The notes under the pieces: generated by a model
Databases searched by the model: none
Seen by the model: only the letters and a program-made list of their open reading frames with translations
Told to the model about the DNA's origin: nothing
In this document: piece after piece, positions 1 through 8,469 of the stretch
Numbering within the stretch: position 1 is the stretch's first letter
How the letters are laid out: each line of letters opens with the position of its first letter
Position numbers and translations under genes: made by a program
Assembly (NCBI GenBank): GCA_964428355.1
Contig: CAYRYU010000030.1
Coordinates: forward strand, 1-64,000
Length of the DNA stretch: 64,000 nucleotides
Reading direction: 5' to 3'
DNA from: CAYRYU01 sp964428355
GTDB taxonomy: Bacteria > Muiribacteriota > Ozemobacteria > Ozemobacterales > Ozemobacteraceae

Positions 1-62
1 CACGACGGGGCGAATGTGCCCGAAAAGCCAGGATGGCGCAGTCCTTGAGGGCACCTCGGGGG

Positions 63-311
63 TCAGTCAGCCGCCTGCCACCAGCTGAGGATATCGCCCA
101 GAAGGGAGATGATGCCTGTCCCGGCGATCAGGATCCAGATGGCGGTCTTCCTCCCAGGCGGTTCGGAAGCCTGTTCGCCCATTTCGATCTCCGAGGGTTC
201 CGTTTCTGGTTCCTCGAGGTCCATGAGGAGTCCGTCCCATTTTCCAATGCCGTAGAGAAAGAACCCCATGAGAAGAATCATCAGGGAGAAGTCGAACAGC
301 GCGGCCCACAT
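63..311 (-). CDS. Small two-helix membrane protein, unknown function
   Basis: An 82-residue protein with a hydrophobic N-terminal helix (about residues 4-22), a central acidic stretch rich in Glu and Pro, and a second helix near the C-terminus (about 57-75). The start is well supported: a GGAGGTGA Shine-Dalgarno sits six bases before the ATG. It lies downstream of, and in the same direction as, the TPR-deacetylase gene, so it may be the last gene of the sensor kinase/regulator/envelope set. I do not recognise the family. Size and topology fit a small accessory membrane protein; no catalytic motif is visible. Confidence 0.6.
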   Translation of the reverse strand: MWAALFDFSLMILLMGFFLYGIGKWDGLLMDLEEPETEPSEIEMGEQASEPPGRKTAIWILIAGTGIISLLGDILSWWQAAD

Positions 312-437
312 CAGGAGTCACCTCCGCCTTTGGATGAGTCTACCCCGATCCGTAAAACCTGGCAACCCAAAAGAACCCGCCGGATGCCCGATGTCTGGAG
401 GTTGTTGACGAAAAGTGCCGCAGCAAGGGACCTGGGG

Positions 438-1880
438 TCAACCGGCAACCTCCACCCCACGAATCAACTGGGAAACGGTGACGAAACTGTAGCCGCACCT
501 TTTCAAGGCAGGAATCAGCACCGGAAGAACCTTGAGAACTCCAGGGTGGATGTCGTGGAACAGGACCACGGCTCCGGGTGACAGGCTGCGAATGACCCTT
601 GCCAGCATCCGGTCCCTGCTTCCGCCCTGCCAATCGCGGCTGTCTGCATCCCACATGACCTGGTGCCATCCCTCCGAGTTGATCATCTTGAGGACCCCCT
701 GGTTCGTATGCCCGAAGGGCGGCCTGACCAGCCGGCATTTCGACCCCGTCATCATTTCGAGAAGGTCGGCGGTCTTCCGAAGGTCCGCCAGCCCGGATCC
801 CCTCCCCTGGGAAACCAGGGACTTGTGGTTCCATGTGTGGTTTCCGATCTCATGGCCTTCCGCTGACATCCTGGAAAGGAGGTCAGGGTAGGTCTCCGCC
901 CGCGATCCGAGAACGAAGAAGGTTCCCCTTGCACCCTCCGCCTTGAGGATGTCCAGGAGTTGCTTCGTATAGACCGCATGCGGTCCGTCGTCAAAGGTCA
1001 GGGCCACGACCTTCGCCATGTTCTTGTTCCGGTTGATCCGGGAAATGGCTGCAACGCAATCCTCGACCGTCATCGGCTTGGCAGGGGGTTCGGAAGCTCC
1101 TTCCGAAGCATCCCGACGGCCCGGAGTCTGTTTTGCCGGAGCCGTGGTTCCGGATGGGAAATAGGTGGGGGGAAGGTTTCCCGCGTCGCTTTCCCTCACC
1201 GATTCAGGGGAGCCCAGCCAGGGATATCGGACCGGAGCCCGGATCTCCGACTGGTCGGGTGGTCCGCCCATCGCGACCGGGGAACGGGGGATCGTTACTC
1301 CGGGAATCCCCGGAAAATGGTTTTCCCCTGGATCGAAAAGACGAACCCCCAGTTCCGCCAGTTTCCTCTGGGCCGGCTCGAACCCGGGCTTGAGACCGAG
1401 ACAGCTTTGGAAACATGTTACCGCTTCATTGGCCTTTTTCATCTCCCCGTACATGACGCCGAGGTTGTAGTAGATCCAGACACTGGGGGTGATTCTCAAG
1501 CCGAGCCGGAAAATCCTTTCGGCTTCGGCATATCGGCGCTGGTTCTTCAGCGCGGATCCGAGATTGTTGTAGAGATGGATGTAATGGGGATCCAATGCAA
1601 GACCACGCTCCCAGAGAGTGATCGCATCCGAGATCCTGCCGAACCGGGCATAGATTATCCCAAGGGAGTTGATGGTCTGGACATCCCCAGGATTCTGGCG
1701 AAACCTGGAGTAGAGGATGTCGAAGTCCCGGCGAAGATCGAAAAGCGAGGATTGCCCCGCCGAAGATCCGTGGGGTGCCAGGAAAAGGAAGGAGATGACA
1801 AGTGCAAAGCCCCACGCGGAACGGAGATACCCGCGCAAAGGACGATGGACCGCCATGAATCCGCGCTCTGGACTCATCAT
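438..1880 (-). CDS. Secreted TPR protein with C-terminal NodB polysaccharide deacetylase domain
   Basis: The 480-residue protein has a signal or anchor helix at about 10-32, then three to four tetratricopeptide repeats (about 47-177, e.g. the YNNLGSALKNQRRYAEAERI repeat), a Pro-rich linker, and a NodB-type deacetylase domain from about 285. The catalytic signatures are present: TFDDGP near 293 (catalytic base and metal Asp), HEIGNHTWNH near 347 (metal His pair) and RPPFG near 392. The family removes N- or O-acetyl groups from peptidoglycan, chitin-like or exopolysaccharide chains outside the membrane. The frame stays open to 2000, but the ATG at 1880 follows AAGGG at good spacing and places the signal helix near the N-terminus. 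TPR plus deacetylase resembles PgaB-like exopolysaccharide machinery in idea only; no synthase gene is adjacent. Confidence 0.85.
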   Translation of the reverse strand: MMSPERGFMAVHRPLRGYLRSAWGFALVISFLFLAPHGSSAGQSSLFDLRRDFDILYSRFRQNPGDVQTINSLGIIYARFGRISDAITLWERGLALDPHYIHLYNNLGSALKNQRRYAEAERIFRLGLRITPSVWIYYNLGVMYGEMKKANEAVTCFQSCLGLKPGFEPAQRKLAELGVRLFDPGENHFPGIPGVTIPRSPVAMGGPPDQSEIRAPVRYPWLGSPESVRESDAGNLPPTYFPSGTTAPAKQTPGRRDASEGASEPPAKPMTVEDCVAAISRINRNKNMAKVVALTFDDGPHAVYTKQLLDILKAEGARGTFFVLGSRAETYPDLLSRMSAEGHEIGNHTWNHKSLVSQGRGSGLADLRKTADLLEMMTGSKCRLVRPPFGHTNQGVLKMINSEGWHQVMWDADSRDWQGGSRDRMLARVIRSLSPGAVVLFHDIHPGVLKVLPVLIPALKRCGYSFVTVSQLIRGVEVAG

Positions 1881-2000
1881 ACTCAACCCTTTTCCGGGAA
1901 TGACCCACCCGGAGACTACGGCGAAACCGGTGACCTCGCGGTGCCCCGGGAACAGATTGGCCCGTGTTCCCCCATCCATCGGCAGAACCCGGGAAATCAT

Positions 2001-3254
2001 TCACCGGGGATTTTCCCTGAGAAGATCGGATAGGATCTTCCAGAACCTGTGGCTTCCTTCGACATCGGTGGTGGAGGGCCATGGCGGGAGGGCAATCGGG
2101 TTTCCCCCGAAAGAGATGAACAATCCCTCGAGCACCACCCGCATTGCCGGATCACGCTTTGGATCGATCTGGGCGCAATCCGAAGCAAGACCGCGCAGTA
2201 TCTCGAACGCTTCCTCTTCCGGAAAAATGCCGGATTCGGGAAGGGCGAGAAGCGAAAATGCCTTGAAGCTTCGGTCACGGCGGTTCGAACTCCGGAACCA
2301 GTCGCGGGAACGAATCAAACCGGCCGAAAGAACCGTGGCGATTTCGGGACGACGGTTCTCGGTCATGGCCTGTGCCCAGGCGAGAACCTTCAGGAAAAGA
2401 CAGGTTCCAAAACTCTTCCCGACCATGAATGCCGGGAAGGAAAAATCGGGAACCAGCGATCCGTCAGGTTGTTGTCTCTTCGCAAGCCAGGAGACCGATC
2501 TCACGAAAGGCTCTTCCAGTCCGGGCTGAATCTCCCGCAGGAGCCCCAAGAAGAAGGCTCCGCAAAGAGTGGGCGAGACCACTCCATAGGGGGTGCCCGG
2601 GAAACGGAAAGCCCCGTCCCGGTTCTGGAAGGAGATCATCGTTTCCACCTGCGAGGCGATCAAGGTTTCCGGGAGATGAATCCCCTTTTCCCGGGCAACC
2701 GAAACCGCCATCCCAAGCGGAATGATCTGGTGGCAGGAGAAGCATCCCTTTTGGGCTTGCCATTCGATCACCTTTTCGAATGCTTCACCGAGTTCACGCT
2801 CGATCTTCCGTTTCCATGCCTGGGAGCCCTCGAACCTCCAGTTTTCACGCGCCACACGCTGCGTGGTTTCGGCAAGAACCGGGTAAACGGCAACCTGAGT
2901 GGTTTCGGGATCACGAAGCGTGACCGGAATCCACTCCTCCTCCTTGTTCCGGGTTCCCAGGGTCGCGCCATGGGCGGAACTTGCGATCAGGACTTTCCCA
3001 AGAAAACCCTCTCCCCAGAAATCCGGGTCCAGGGCGGGAACCAGCAACCGGTCGACTGCCGTGGGAACCGGAAAGCGGATCAACCGGCCGCCGGATGCTA
3101 TCCGTTCGACCTGTCCCGGAATCTCCTCAACCGCGCCTTGGAGACATCCGGGAAAAATTGTGCCTATCCCGAAGAGGACGAAAAGGAGGACGGAAACCGC
3201 CGGGGGATTCCGGATCGAACCACCCAGCCCCCCTTTCCCCCCGTCAAACGCCAT
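2001..3254 (-). CDS. Exported alpha/alpha-toroid (prenyltransferase/squalene-cyclase-like repeat) protein with a CxxCH haem motif
   Basis: A 417-residue protein with an N-terminal signal helix (about 18-40). The body shows helical toroid repeats of the squalene cyclase/prenyltransferase type: SFQNRDGAF near 210 and KRQQPDGSL near 263 are QxxDG-like repeat motifs. A single CFSCH sequence near residue 170 matches the covalent c-type haem consensus CxxCH. A haem site within a toroid fold is odd; the protein may be a monohaem sensor or electron-transfer protein rather than a cyclase, and no cyclase DxDD acid motif was noticed. It overlaps the end of the response-regulator gene by 11 bases and is probably co-transcribed with the two-component pair. 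Function is unknown; secretion and fold are inferred. Confidence 0.65.
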   Translation of the reverse strand: MAFDGGKGGLGGSIRNPPAVSVLLFVLFGIGTIFPGCLQGAVEEIPGQVERIASGGRLIRFPVPTAVDRLLVPALDPDFWGEGFLGKVLIASSAHGATLGTRNKEEEWIPVTLRDPETTQVAVYPVLAETTQRVARENWRFEGSQAWKRKIERELGEAFEKVIEWQAQKGCFSCHQIIPLGMAVSVAREKGIHLPETLIASQVETMISFQNRDGAFRFPGTPYGVVSPTLCGAFFLGLLREIQPGLEEPFVRSVSWLAKRQQPDGSLVPDFSFPAFMVGKSFGTCLFLKVLAWAQAMTENRRPEIATVLSAGLIRSRDWFRSSNRRDRSFKAFSLLALPESGIFPEEEAFEILRGLASDCAQIDPKRDPAMRVVLEGLFISFGGNPIALPPWPSTTDVEGSHRFWKILSDLLRENPR

Positions 3255-4584
3255 TCTTGCGGATTCCGTACTTTTTCAGCTTGTAATGGAGGTTCTGCCG
3301 CGTCACTCCCAAAACCTCGGCCGCTTTGGAGAGATTCCAATGGGCGCTGTTTATTGCCCTCAGGATCAGCTCCTCCTCGATCTTCTCCATGGTCCGGTCG
3401 AGGGACATCTCACCCGTTATTCCGGAAACCGAGGTGGATGGAACAGAGGTCCGCTGGAGAGGAACGTCTTCCGGCTTCAGTTGCCCGGTGCGCTTCAGGA
3501 TTACCGCCCTTTCCAGGACGTTCTCCAGCTCCCGGAGGTTCCCCGGCCAGGAGTGTTCCTGCAGGTAACGGAGAAGTTCCGGGGAGGCGGTCAAACCCGT
3601 CCGGGCATGCTTCCGGGCGAACTTCCCGATGATGAACTCGGTGAGGGCGGGAATGTCCTCGAGCCGCTCGCGGAGCGGAGGAAGCTGGATCTCGACGACG
3701 TTGATCCTGTAGAGGAGGTCTTCACGGAACTTCCCCGCGGCGACCTCAGCGTGGAGAAGCCGGTTGGTGGCTGCGATGATCCGGACATTCGCATTCTGGG
3801 TTCTGGCATCCCCCACCCTCTTGAATGTCCCGTCCTGGAGGACCCGGAGGAGTTTGGCCTGGCTTCCGAAAGCGAGATCCCCGATCTCGTCTAGGAACAG
3901 CGTCCCTCCCTCGGCCTCCCGGAAAAGGCCCGGTTTGTCCCCCACTGCGCCCGTGAAACTCCCCCTGACATGCCCGAAAACCTCGCTCTCGAAAAGGGAT
4001 TCGGGAATCGCACTGCAGTTGACGGGAATGAACGGGGCCTGACACCGTGAGGATCTTTCGTGGAGGATCCTGGCCACCAGCTCCTTGCCCGTACCGCTTT
4101 CCCCCTGGAGAAGAACCGTGCTCTCCGTCGAGGCGACCTTGTCTATCAGCGAAAGAACTTCCATCACCTTCCTGGACGAACCTATGATCTGGCCACGTCC
4201 CTCGAAAATCTGCTCCTGTTCGGCGCTCTCGAGAACCCGCCGGACAGCGGCCTTGAACTCCCCCAATTCGAACGGCTTCCGGAGGTAATCCCTTGCCCCG
4301 AGTTTGACCGCGGAAACCGCCGTTTCCACCGAGGAGTAGGCAGTCATGAGCATGCACGGAACGGACGTTCCGCGCTCGGTCAACCAGGCCAGAAGGTCGA
4401 TCCCCGAAAAGCCGCGCATCCGGATATCGGAAACGACCAGATCGGGAGTCCTCGACTCGAGAAACTTCCTGGCGGCAGAGGAATCCGAAAACTCGAAAAC
4501 CTCGAACCCCTCCTGCTCCAGCGCTTTCTTCAGTGCCCGAAGGAGCTTGACCTCATCGTCGATCAGTACAATTCGCTTGGCCAT
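3244..4584 (-). CDS. Sigma54-dependent NtrC-family response regulator
   Basis: A 446-residue regulator with the full NtrC layout: receiver domain (about 1-120; acidic pair at DD 9-10, phospho-acceptor Asp53 in VSDIRM, Lys in LRKPFE), AAA+ domain (about 135-370; Walker A GESGTGKE near 161, Walker B FLDEIGD), and a C-terminal Fis-type helix-turn-helix (about 405-446, LSKAAEVLGVTRQNLHYK). The sigma54-contacting loop reads GSFTGA instead of the usual GAFTGA. It should activate RpoN promoters when phosphorylated by the kinase encoded just upstream. The overlap with the following envelope gene suggests that the regulator, the toroid protein and possibly the deacetylase are one unit. The signal sensed is not evident. 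Confidence 0.93.
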   Translation of the reverse strand: MAKRIVLIDDEVKLLRALKKALEQEGFEVFEFSDSSAARKFLESRTPDLVVSDIRMRGFSGIDLLAWLTERGTSVPCMLMTAYSSVETAVSAVKLGARDYLRKPFELGEFKAAVRRVLESAEQEQIFEGRGQIIGSSRKVMEVLSLIDKVASTESTVLLQGESGTGKELVARILHERSSRCQAPFIPVNCSAIPESLFESEVFGHVRGSFTGAVGDKPGLFREAEGGTLFLDEIGDLAFGSQAKLLRVLQDGTFKRVGDARTQNANVRIIAATNRLLHAEVAAGKFREDLLYRINVVEIQLPPLRERLEDIPALTEFIIGKFARKHARTGLTASPELLRYLQEHSWPGNLRELENVLERAVILKRTGQLKPEDVPLQRTSVPSTSVSGITGEMSLDRTMEKIEEELILRAINSAHWNLSKAAEVLGVTRQNLHYKLKKYGIRKNGV

Positions 4585-4654
4585 ATCTCCGCCCTTCCCC
4601 TTGGGGGTTCTTACCGAGGAACAATTCTACCACGTCCCGACAAACCCAAATTGC

Positions 4655-6313
4655 CTAGCCTTTTCGGAGGGTGAACCGGAAGTGGGTCCACCCGTCCTGT
4701 GAACGCTCCGCCCATATCCGGCCGCCGTGCCCCTCGACGATCGACTGGCAGATCGCGAGTCCCAGCCCCGTTCCCTTTGATTTGGTGGTGACCAGGGGCT
4801 CGAAAAGCGTGTCCTCAACCTCGGCGAACCCTCCCCCATTGTCGGAAACGGAAACGACGACCGTCTGGTCGATCCCGTCCTCCGCGGACAACCTGATCCG
4901 AGGCCCGGCAAGGCCCTCAACCGCGTCCCGAGAGTTCGCCACGAGGTTTCGGATGACCTGGCAGAATCCAAGCGGATCCACGAAAACGCGAACGGTTGGG
5001 ATGGGCGAGAACTCGAGGGGAACAGCTTTCCCACCATCCTGGCCCTCGATGATCTCGAGGGTTTCCGCCATGAGGCCGGGGAGTTCCCTTGAAGAAAGGA
5101 CCGGGGGACGGTTATGGGCATAATTCAGCAGGGACTCGACGATCTGGCGGCACCGTTTGGTTTCATCGATGATGGCCTCCAGGTCCTCCAGTTCGACGGT
5201 CTTGCCACCCTGGGCGGCTTCCTTGACCATTCCGGCACTGACAAGGATGGTTCCAAGGGGATTGTTGATCTCGTGGGCGACCCCGGCGGAGAACCTTCCC
5301 AGCGCAGCCATCTTCTCCTTCACGAGAAGTTCGCGTTGCACCTGGATCAACCGGCCCTGCGCAGCGGCAAGTTCCCTCACCATGCGGTTGAAACTGCGAG
5401 CCACGCGACCCAGCTCGTCCTCGGGATCCTCGAAAAGCCCCTTGTCGACGGGGATCTCCTGCCACTTGCCCACCGCAACACGCTCGATCGCGTTCTGAAG
5501 CTCCGCCAGGGGCTGGAAAAGCCTGTGACCGACGAAAAAGCCCAGGATCAGGAGACCGACCACCTCGAGAAGGGCCACCCGGAGCATCAGTTCATTTACC
5601 CCTGTAGGTGAGAGATTCACCGCATCGGCTTCATACCCGACCAGCAGAAATGGCCCTCCCGTTTCCAGGGGTTGGGTGCGGACCCGGAAGAGTTTTCCCT
5701 TCTGGACACGTTGCATGGTCGCAGTGGAATGCTGGTATGCGATCAGCCCGGCCATCGGGAAGGAGCCTGAATCCCCGGCGAGGACACCACTGGAATCCCA
5801 GAGGCAGAGAAGAGGGATGTCCACCGGCAACGGTTTCCTCGCGAGAACAACGATATCCCTGCTTTCCGGAATCCGGGCATAATCGACGAGAAACCCGCTT
5901 TGTGAAAGAGGCCCCTGGGAGGTCAGCCTGACCGGCCAGGGAACGGGGTGATCGGGATCGACGTTCAAGGCGATCGAAGGATTCAGACGGGGTTTTCCCT
6001 CCCGAAGGATGTCGATCCAGTCGATCTCGAGATGGTGCTTCATCCTCTCAACGACGGAAATCGTCGTTTCGAACCCGGCTTCGGAGAAATCCAATCCGGC
6101 CAGCGACTGGGCGATTCCCGAGGTCAAGGATGCCAAGGCCCCGCGCTGTCTTTCCCATGAGTCGGCAACGCTCTTCCGGAGGGCCTGGAGCTTTCCGAGA
6201 TCGGAGGATTCGATCGAGAAGCCGAGCGTTCTGGCTCCCCAATACGAGATGATCGATGTCACGACGACGATCAGTATTACGAACCCGATCCCGATTTTCA
6301 GCCGGATTCCCAT
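4655..6313 (-). CDS. Membrane sensor histidine kinase (HAMP-HisKA-HATPase)
   Basis: A 552-residue sensor kinase. TM1 lies at about 6-28, followed by a periplasmic sensing domain of about 200 residues, TM2 near 240-262 (LLEVVGLLILGFFVG), HAMP, and a HisKA dimerisation helix with the phospho-acceptor His in GVAHEINNPLG (about 345). The HATPase domain has an N box (NLVANSRDAV), a G1 box (DNGGGF) and a G2-like TKSKGTGLGLAI. This is the NtrB/ZraS-like class that pairs with sigma54 regulators, and the cognate regulator is 70 bases downstream. The start ATG is 10 bases from the terminator of the tpiA transcript, so this operon needs its own promoter, which I could not see clearly. The periplasmic domain is unclassified. 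Confidence 0.93.
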   Translation of the reverse strand: MGIRLKIGIGFVILIVVVTSIISYWGARTLGFSIESSDLGKLQALRKSVADSWERQRGALASLTSGIAQSLAGLDFSEAGFETTISVVERMKHHLEIDWIDILREGKPRLNPSIALNVDPDHPVPWPVRLTSQGPLSQSGFLVDYARIPESRDIVVLARKPLPVDIPLLCLWDSSGVLAGDSGSFPMAGLIAYQHSTATMQRVQKGKLFRVRTQPLETGGPFLLVGYEADAVNLSPTGVNELMLRVALLEVVGLLILGFFVGHRLFQPLAELQNAIERVAVGKWQEIPVDKGLFEDPEDELGRVARSFNRMVRELAAAQGRLIQVQRELLVKEKMAALGRFSAGVAHEINNPLGTILVSAGMVKEAAQGGKTVELEDLEAIIDETKRCRQIVESLLNYAHNRPPVLSSRELPGLMAETLEIIEGQDGGKAVPLEFSPIPTVRVFVDPLGFCQVIRNLVANSRDAVEGLAGPRIRLSAEDGIDQTVVVSVSDNGGGFAEVEDTLFEPLVTTKSKGTGLGLAICQSIVEGHGGRIWAERSQDGWTHFRFTLRKG

Positions 6314-6322
6314 GATCCCTCA

Positions 6323-6352
6323 AGAAAAAACCCCGCCCTTTCAGGCGGGGTC
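6323..6352 (-). terminator. Intrinsic terminator after tpiA
   Basis: A GC-rich stem (CCCCGCC / GGCGGGG with loop CTTTCA) is followed on the minus strand by a T tract (the A run at 6325-6330 on the plus strand). It lies directly after the tpiA stop codon and ends the gapA-pgk-tpiA transcript before the sensor kinase gene. Confidence 0.9.
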
Positions 6353-6362
6353 CCGTTACAGG

Positions 6363-7121
6363 TCAGTAGTTTACCAGTTTCGCGAACGACTCGGGTTCCA
6401 GGCTCGCCCCACCGACGAGGCCCCCGTCGATCCCTTCCTGGGCCATATAGGTGGCCATGTTGTCGGGCTTCACCGATCCTCCGTAAAGGATCCGGATCTT
6501 TTCGGCGGAAGCGGTTCCATACCGGCTGTGAATGAACTCCCTGATCAACGCGATCGCATCCTTCGCGTCCTTGGTGGAGGCGTTCTTGCCTGTCCCGATC
6601 GCCCAGACCGGTTCGTAGGCGATCACCATGTTGCCAACCACCCCCTCCGGAACGTCTTTCAAACCACGGTCCATCTGGTTGAGGATCACCTGTTCGGTAA
6701 GGTTCTTCTCACGCTCCTCGAGCTTCTCCCCGACGCAAAGAATGGGGATGAGCCCTCCACCGATCGCGGCGACGACCTTCTTGTTGATCATCTCGTCGGT
6801 TTCCCCGAAGACCCAACGGCGCTCGGAGTGTCCGAGGATGACGAACTCGCAGTGCAGGTCTTTCAGCATGCCCGGGGAAACCTCCCCGGTGAAAGCCCCC
6901 TTCTGCTCGAAATACATGTTCTGGGCGCCGAGCAGGATCTGGGTGGATTTCCGCGCCTGGTCCACGATCGTGATGAGTGGATAGGGAGGGCAGATGAGGA
7001 CGTCACGTTCCTTGACCTGGGCGATGAGCGGAATGAGGGCCGCCACGAAGTTCCTGGCATCCTGGGAGACCTTGTGCATCTTCCAGTTGGCGGCGATGAG
7101 TGGCCTTCTGGGCATCGTCAT
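6363..7121 (-). CDS. tpiA: Triosephosphate isomerase
   Basis: Interconverts dihydroxyacetone phosphate and glyceraldehyde-3-phosphate in the cytoplasmic glycolysis/gluconeogenesis pathway. At 252 residues it has normal family length. Diagnostic motifs: AANWKMHK (substrate-binding Asn and Lys) at the N-terminus, catalytic His in ILGHSERR, catalytic Glu in AYEPVWAIGTG, and the phosphate-binding YGGSVKPDN loop. The first ATG overlaps the pgk stop (ATGA). A second in-frame ATG two codons later sits nine bases from GGAGG and could be the true start. Third gene of a gapA-pgk-tpiA operon. Confidence 0.97.
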   Translation of the reverse strand: MTMPRRPLIAANWKMHKVSQDARNFVAALIPLIAQVKERDVLICPPYPLITIVDQARKSTQILLGAQNMYFEQKGAFTGEVSPGMLKDLHCEFVILGHSERRWVFGETDEMINKKVVAAIGGGLIPILCVGEKLEEREKNLTEQVILNQMDRGLKDVPEGVVGNMVIAYEPVWAIGTGKNASTKDAKDAIALIREFIHSRYGTASAEKIRILYGGSVKPDNMATYMAQEGIDGGLVGGASLEPESFAKLVNY

Positions 7122-8323
7122 GCTCCTCCCACCATGTTCTTGATGTCGCGGGAGAAAATCTCGATGCCGGGAAGGGCCTTGCCCTCGAGGAACTCGAGAC
7201 AGGCGCCGCCGCCGGTGGAAACGTGGGAAACCTTGTCAGCTGCGCCCATCTGTTCGATCGCGGCGACCGAGTCCCCGCCTCCGACAACGGTGGTGGCCTT
7301 CAGCCCGGAGAGCACCTCCGCGATCTTGCGGGTTCCTGCATCGAAGGGCTTTGTTTCGAAAACCCCCATCGGGCCGTTCCAGAGAACGGTCTTGGCTTTC
7401 CGAAGCTCGGCGGAAAAGGCATCGATCGTCTTGGGACCGATATCCAGGCCCATTTCGGCGTCGCCGATCCCGTCGATTCCCACGGTCTTGCTCACCACGC
7501 CTTCCTTGATCTCGGCGGCGACCACCACGTCGGTGGGAAGGACCAGGTTCTTGCCCGTCTTCTTGGCCGTCTCCAGGATCTTCTTTGCCACGTCGAGCTT
7601 GTCTGCCTCGCAAAGCGATTTGCCGACCTTCTTCCCCTGGGCCTTGAGGAAGGTGAAAGCCATCCCCCCGCCGATCAGCAGGGAATCGACCTTGGAGAGG
7701 AGATTCTCGATGACCAGGATCTTGTCGCTGACCTTTGCCCCACCCATAACGGCGACCATCGGCCGCTCGGGAGACTGGGTGACCTTGGTGAGATAGGTGA
7801 TCTCCTTTTCCATGAGGAACCCGGCGAACGCGGGAAGGATGTCCGCGATCCCGGCGGTGGAAGCGTGGGCACGATGGGCCGTCCCAAAGGCGTCGCTGAC
7901 GTAGATGTCACCCATCGAAGCGAGGGTTTTGCTGAAGGTGGGGTCGTTCTTCTCCTCGGCGGGATAGAAGCGAAGGTTCTCGAGCAGGAGGACCTCACCA
8001 TCCTTGAGGTTTTTGGCCATCTTCGCGGCCGCCTCGCCGATACAATCGGGAGCGAAAGCGACCGGTTTTCCCAAAAGTTTGCTCAGCCGGTCGACGATGG
8101 GCTTGAGGGAATACTTGGGGTCGGGACCGCCCTTGGGGCGGCCCAGGTGGCTCATCAGAATCAGCCGCCCGCCCTGCTCGAGGATGTGGTTGAGGGTGGG
8201 GATCGCGGCACGGATTCGGGTATCGTCCGTGATGTTCATCTGTTTGTCGAGGGGAACGTTGAAATCGACCCTGACGAGGGCCCGCTTTCCCTTGAACTGG
8301 ATATCTCGGATGGTCCGGTACAT
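7118..8323 (-). CDS. pgk: Phosphoglycerate kinase
   Basis: Transfers phosphate from 1,3-bisphosphoglycerate to ADP in glycolysis, in the cytoplasm. At 401 residues it is of typical size. Recognisable signatures: RVDFNVPLD near the N-terminus (substrate-binding Asp/Asn), LMSHLGRPKG, a conserved AFGTAHRAH, VMGGAKVSDK, and the C-terminal GGGDSVAA nucleotide-binding glycine loop. The ATG follows AGGAGG at eight bases. It lies between gapA (146 bases upstream) and tpiA (four-base overlap). The conserved order argues for one transcript, unless the stem-loop at 8421-8457 reduces read-through. Confidence 0.97.
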   Translation of the reverse strand: MYRTIRDIQFKGKRALVRVDFNVPLDKQMNITDDTRIRAAIPTLNHILEQGGRLILMSHLGRPKGGPDPKYSLKPIVDRLSKLLGKPVAFAPDCIGEAAAKMAKNLKDGEVLLLENLRFYPAEEKNDPTFSKTLASMGDIYVSDAFGTAHRAHASTAGIADILPAFAGFLMEKEITYLTKVTQSPERPMVAVMGGAKVSDKILVIENLLSKVDSLLIGGGMAFTFLKAQGKKVGKSLCEADKLDVAKKILETAKKTGKNLVLPTDVVVAAEIKEGVVSKTVGIDGIGDAEMGLDIGPKTIDAFSAELRKAKTVLWNGPMGVFETKPFDAGTRKIAEVLSGLKATTVVGGGDSVAAIEQMGAADKVSHVSTGGGACLEFLEGKALPGIEIFSRDIKNMVGGA

Positions 8324-8420
8324 TATTCAATCCTCCTGCGGTTTTTCACTTGCTCCGTCGGGGCGGGCGTACACACACACCGGGCCTTGAAGGCACCCCC
8401 CTACGGTCGGGATTCGATGT

Positions 8421-8457
8421 GCCCGGGTGTCCCCCGCTTTGGGAGGCGCACCCGGGC
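8421..8457 (-). terminator. Stem-loop between gapA and pgk, no clear U-tract
   Basis: GCCCGGGTG (8421-8429) pairs with CACCCGGGC (8449-8457), and the inner CCCCC/GGGAG can extend the stem. No T run follows on the minus strand, so it may be an attenuating or mRNA-stabilising hairpin that sets gapA above pgk-tpiA rather than a full terminator. Confidence 0.5.
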
Positions 8458-8469
8458 GGATTTCAGTGG

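Noticed and set aside
1..62. Possible start of another minus-strand gene at the left edge
   Set aside because: Only about 20 codons are visible after a GTG; too short to identify, with no motif.
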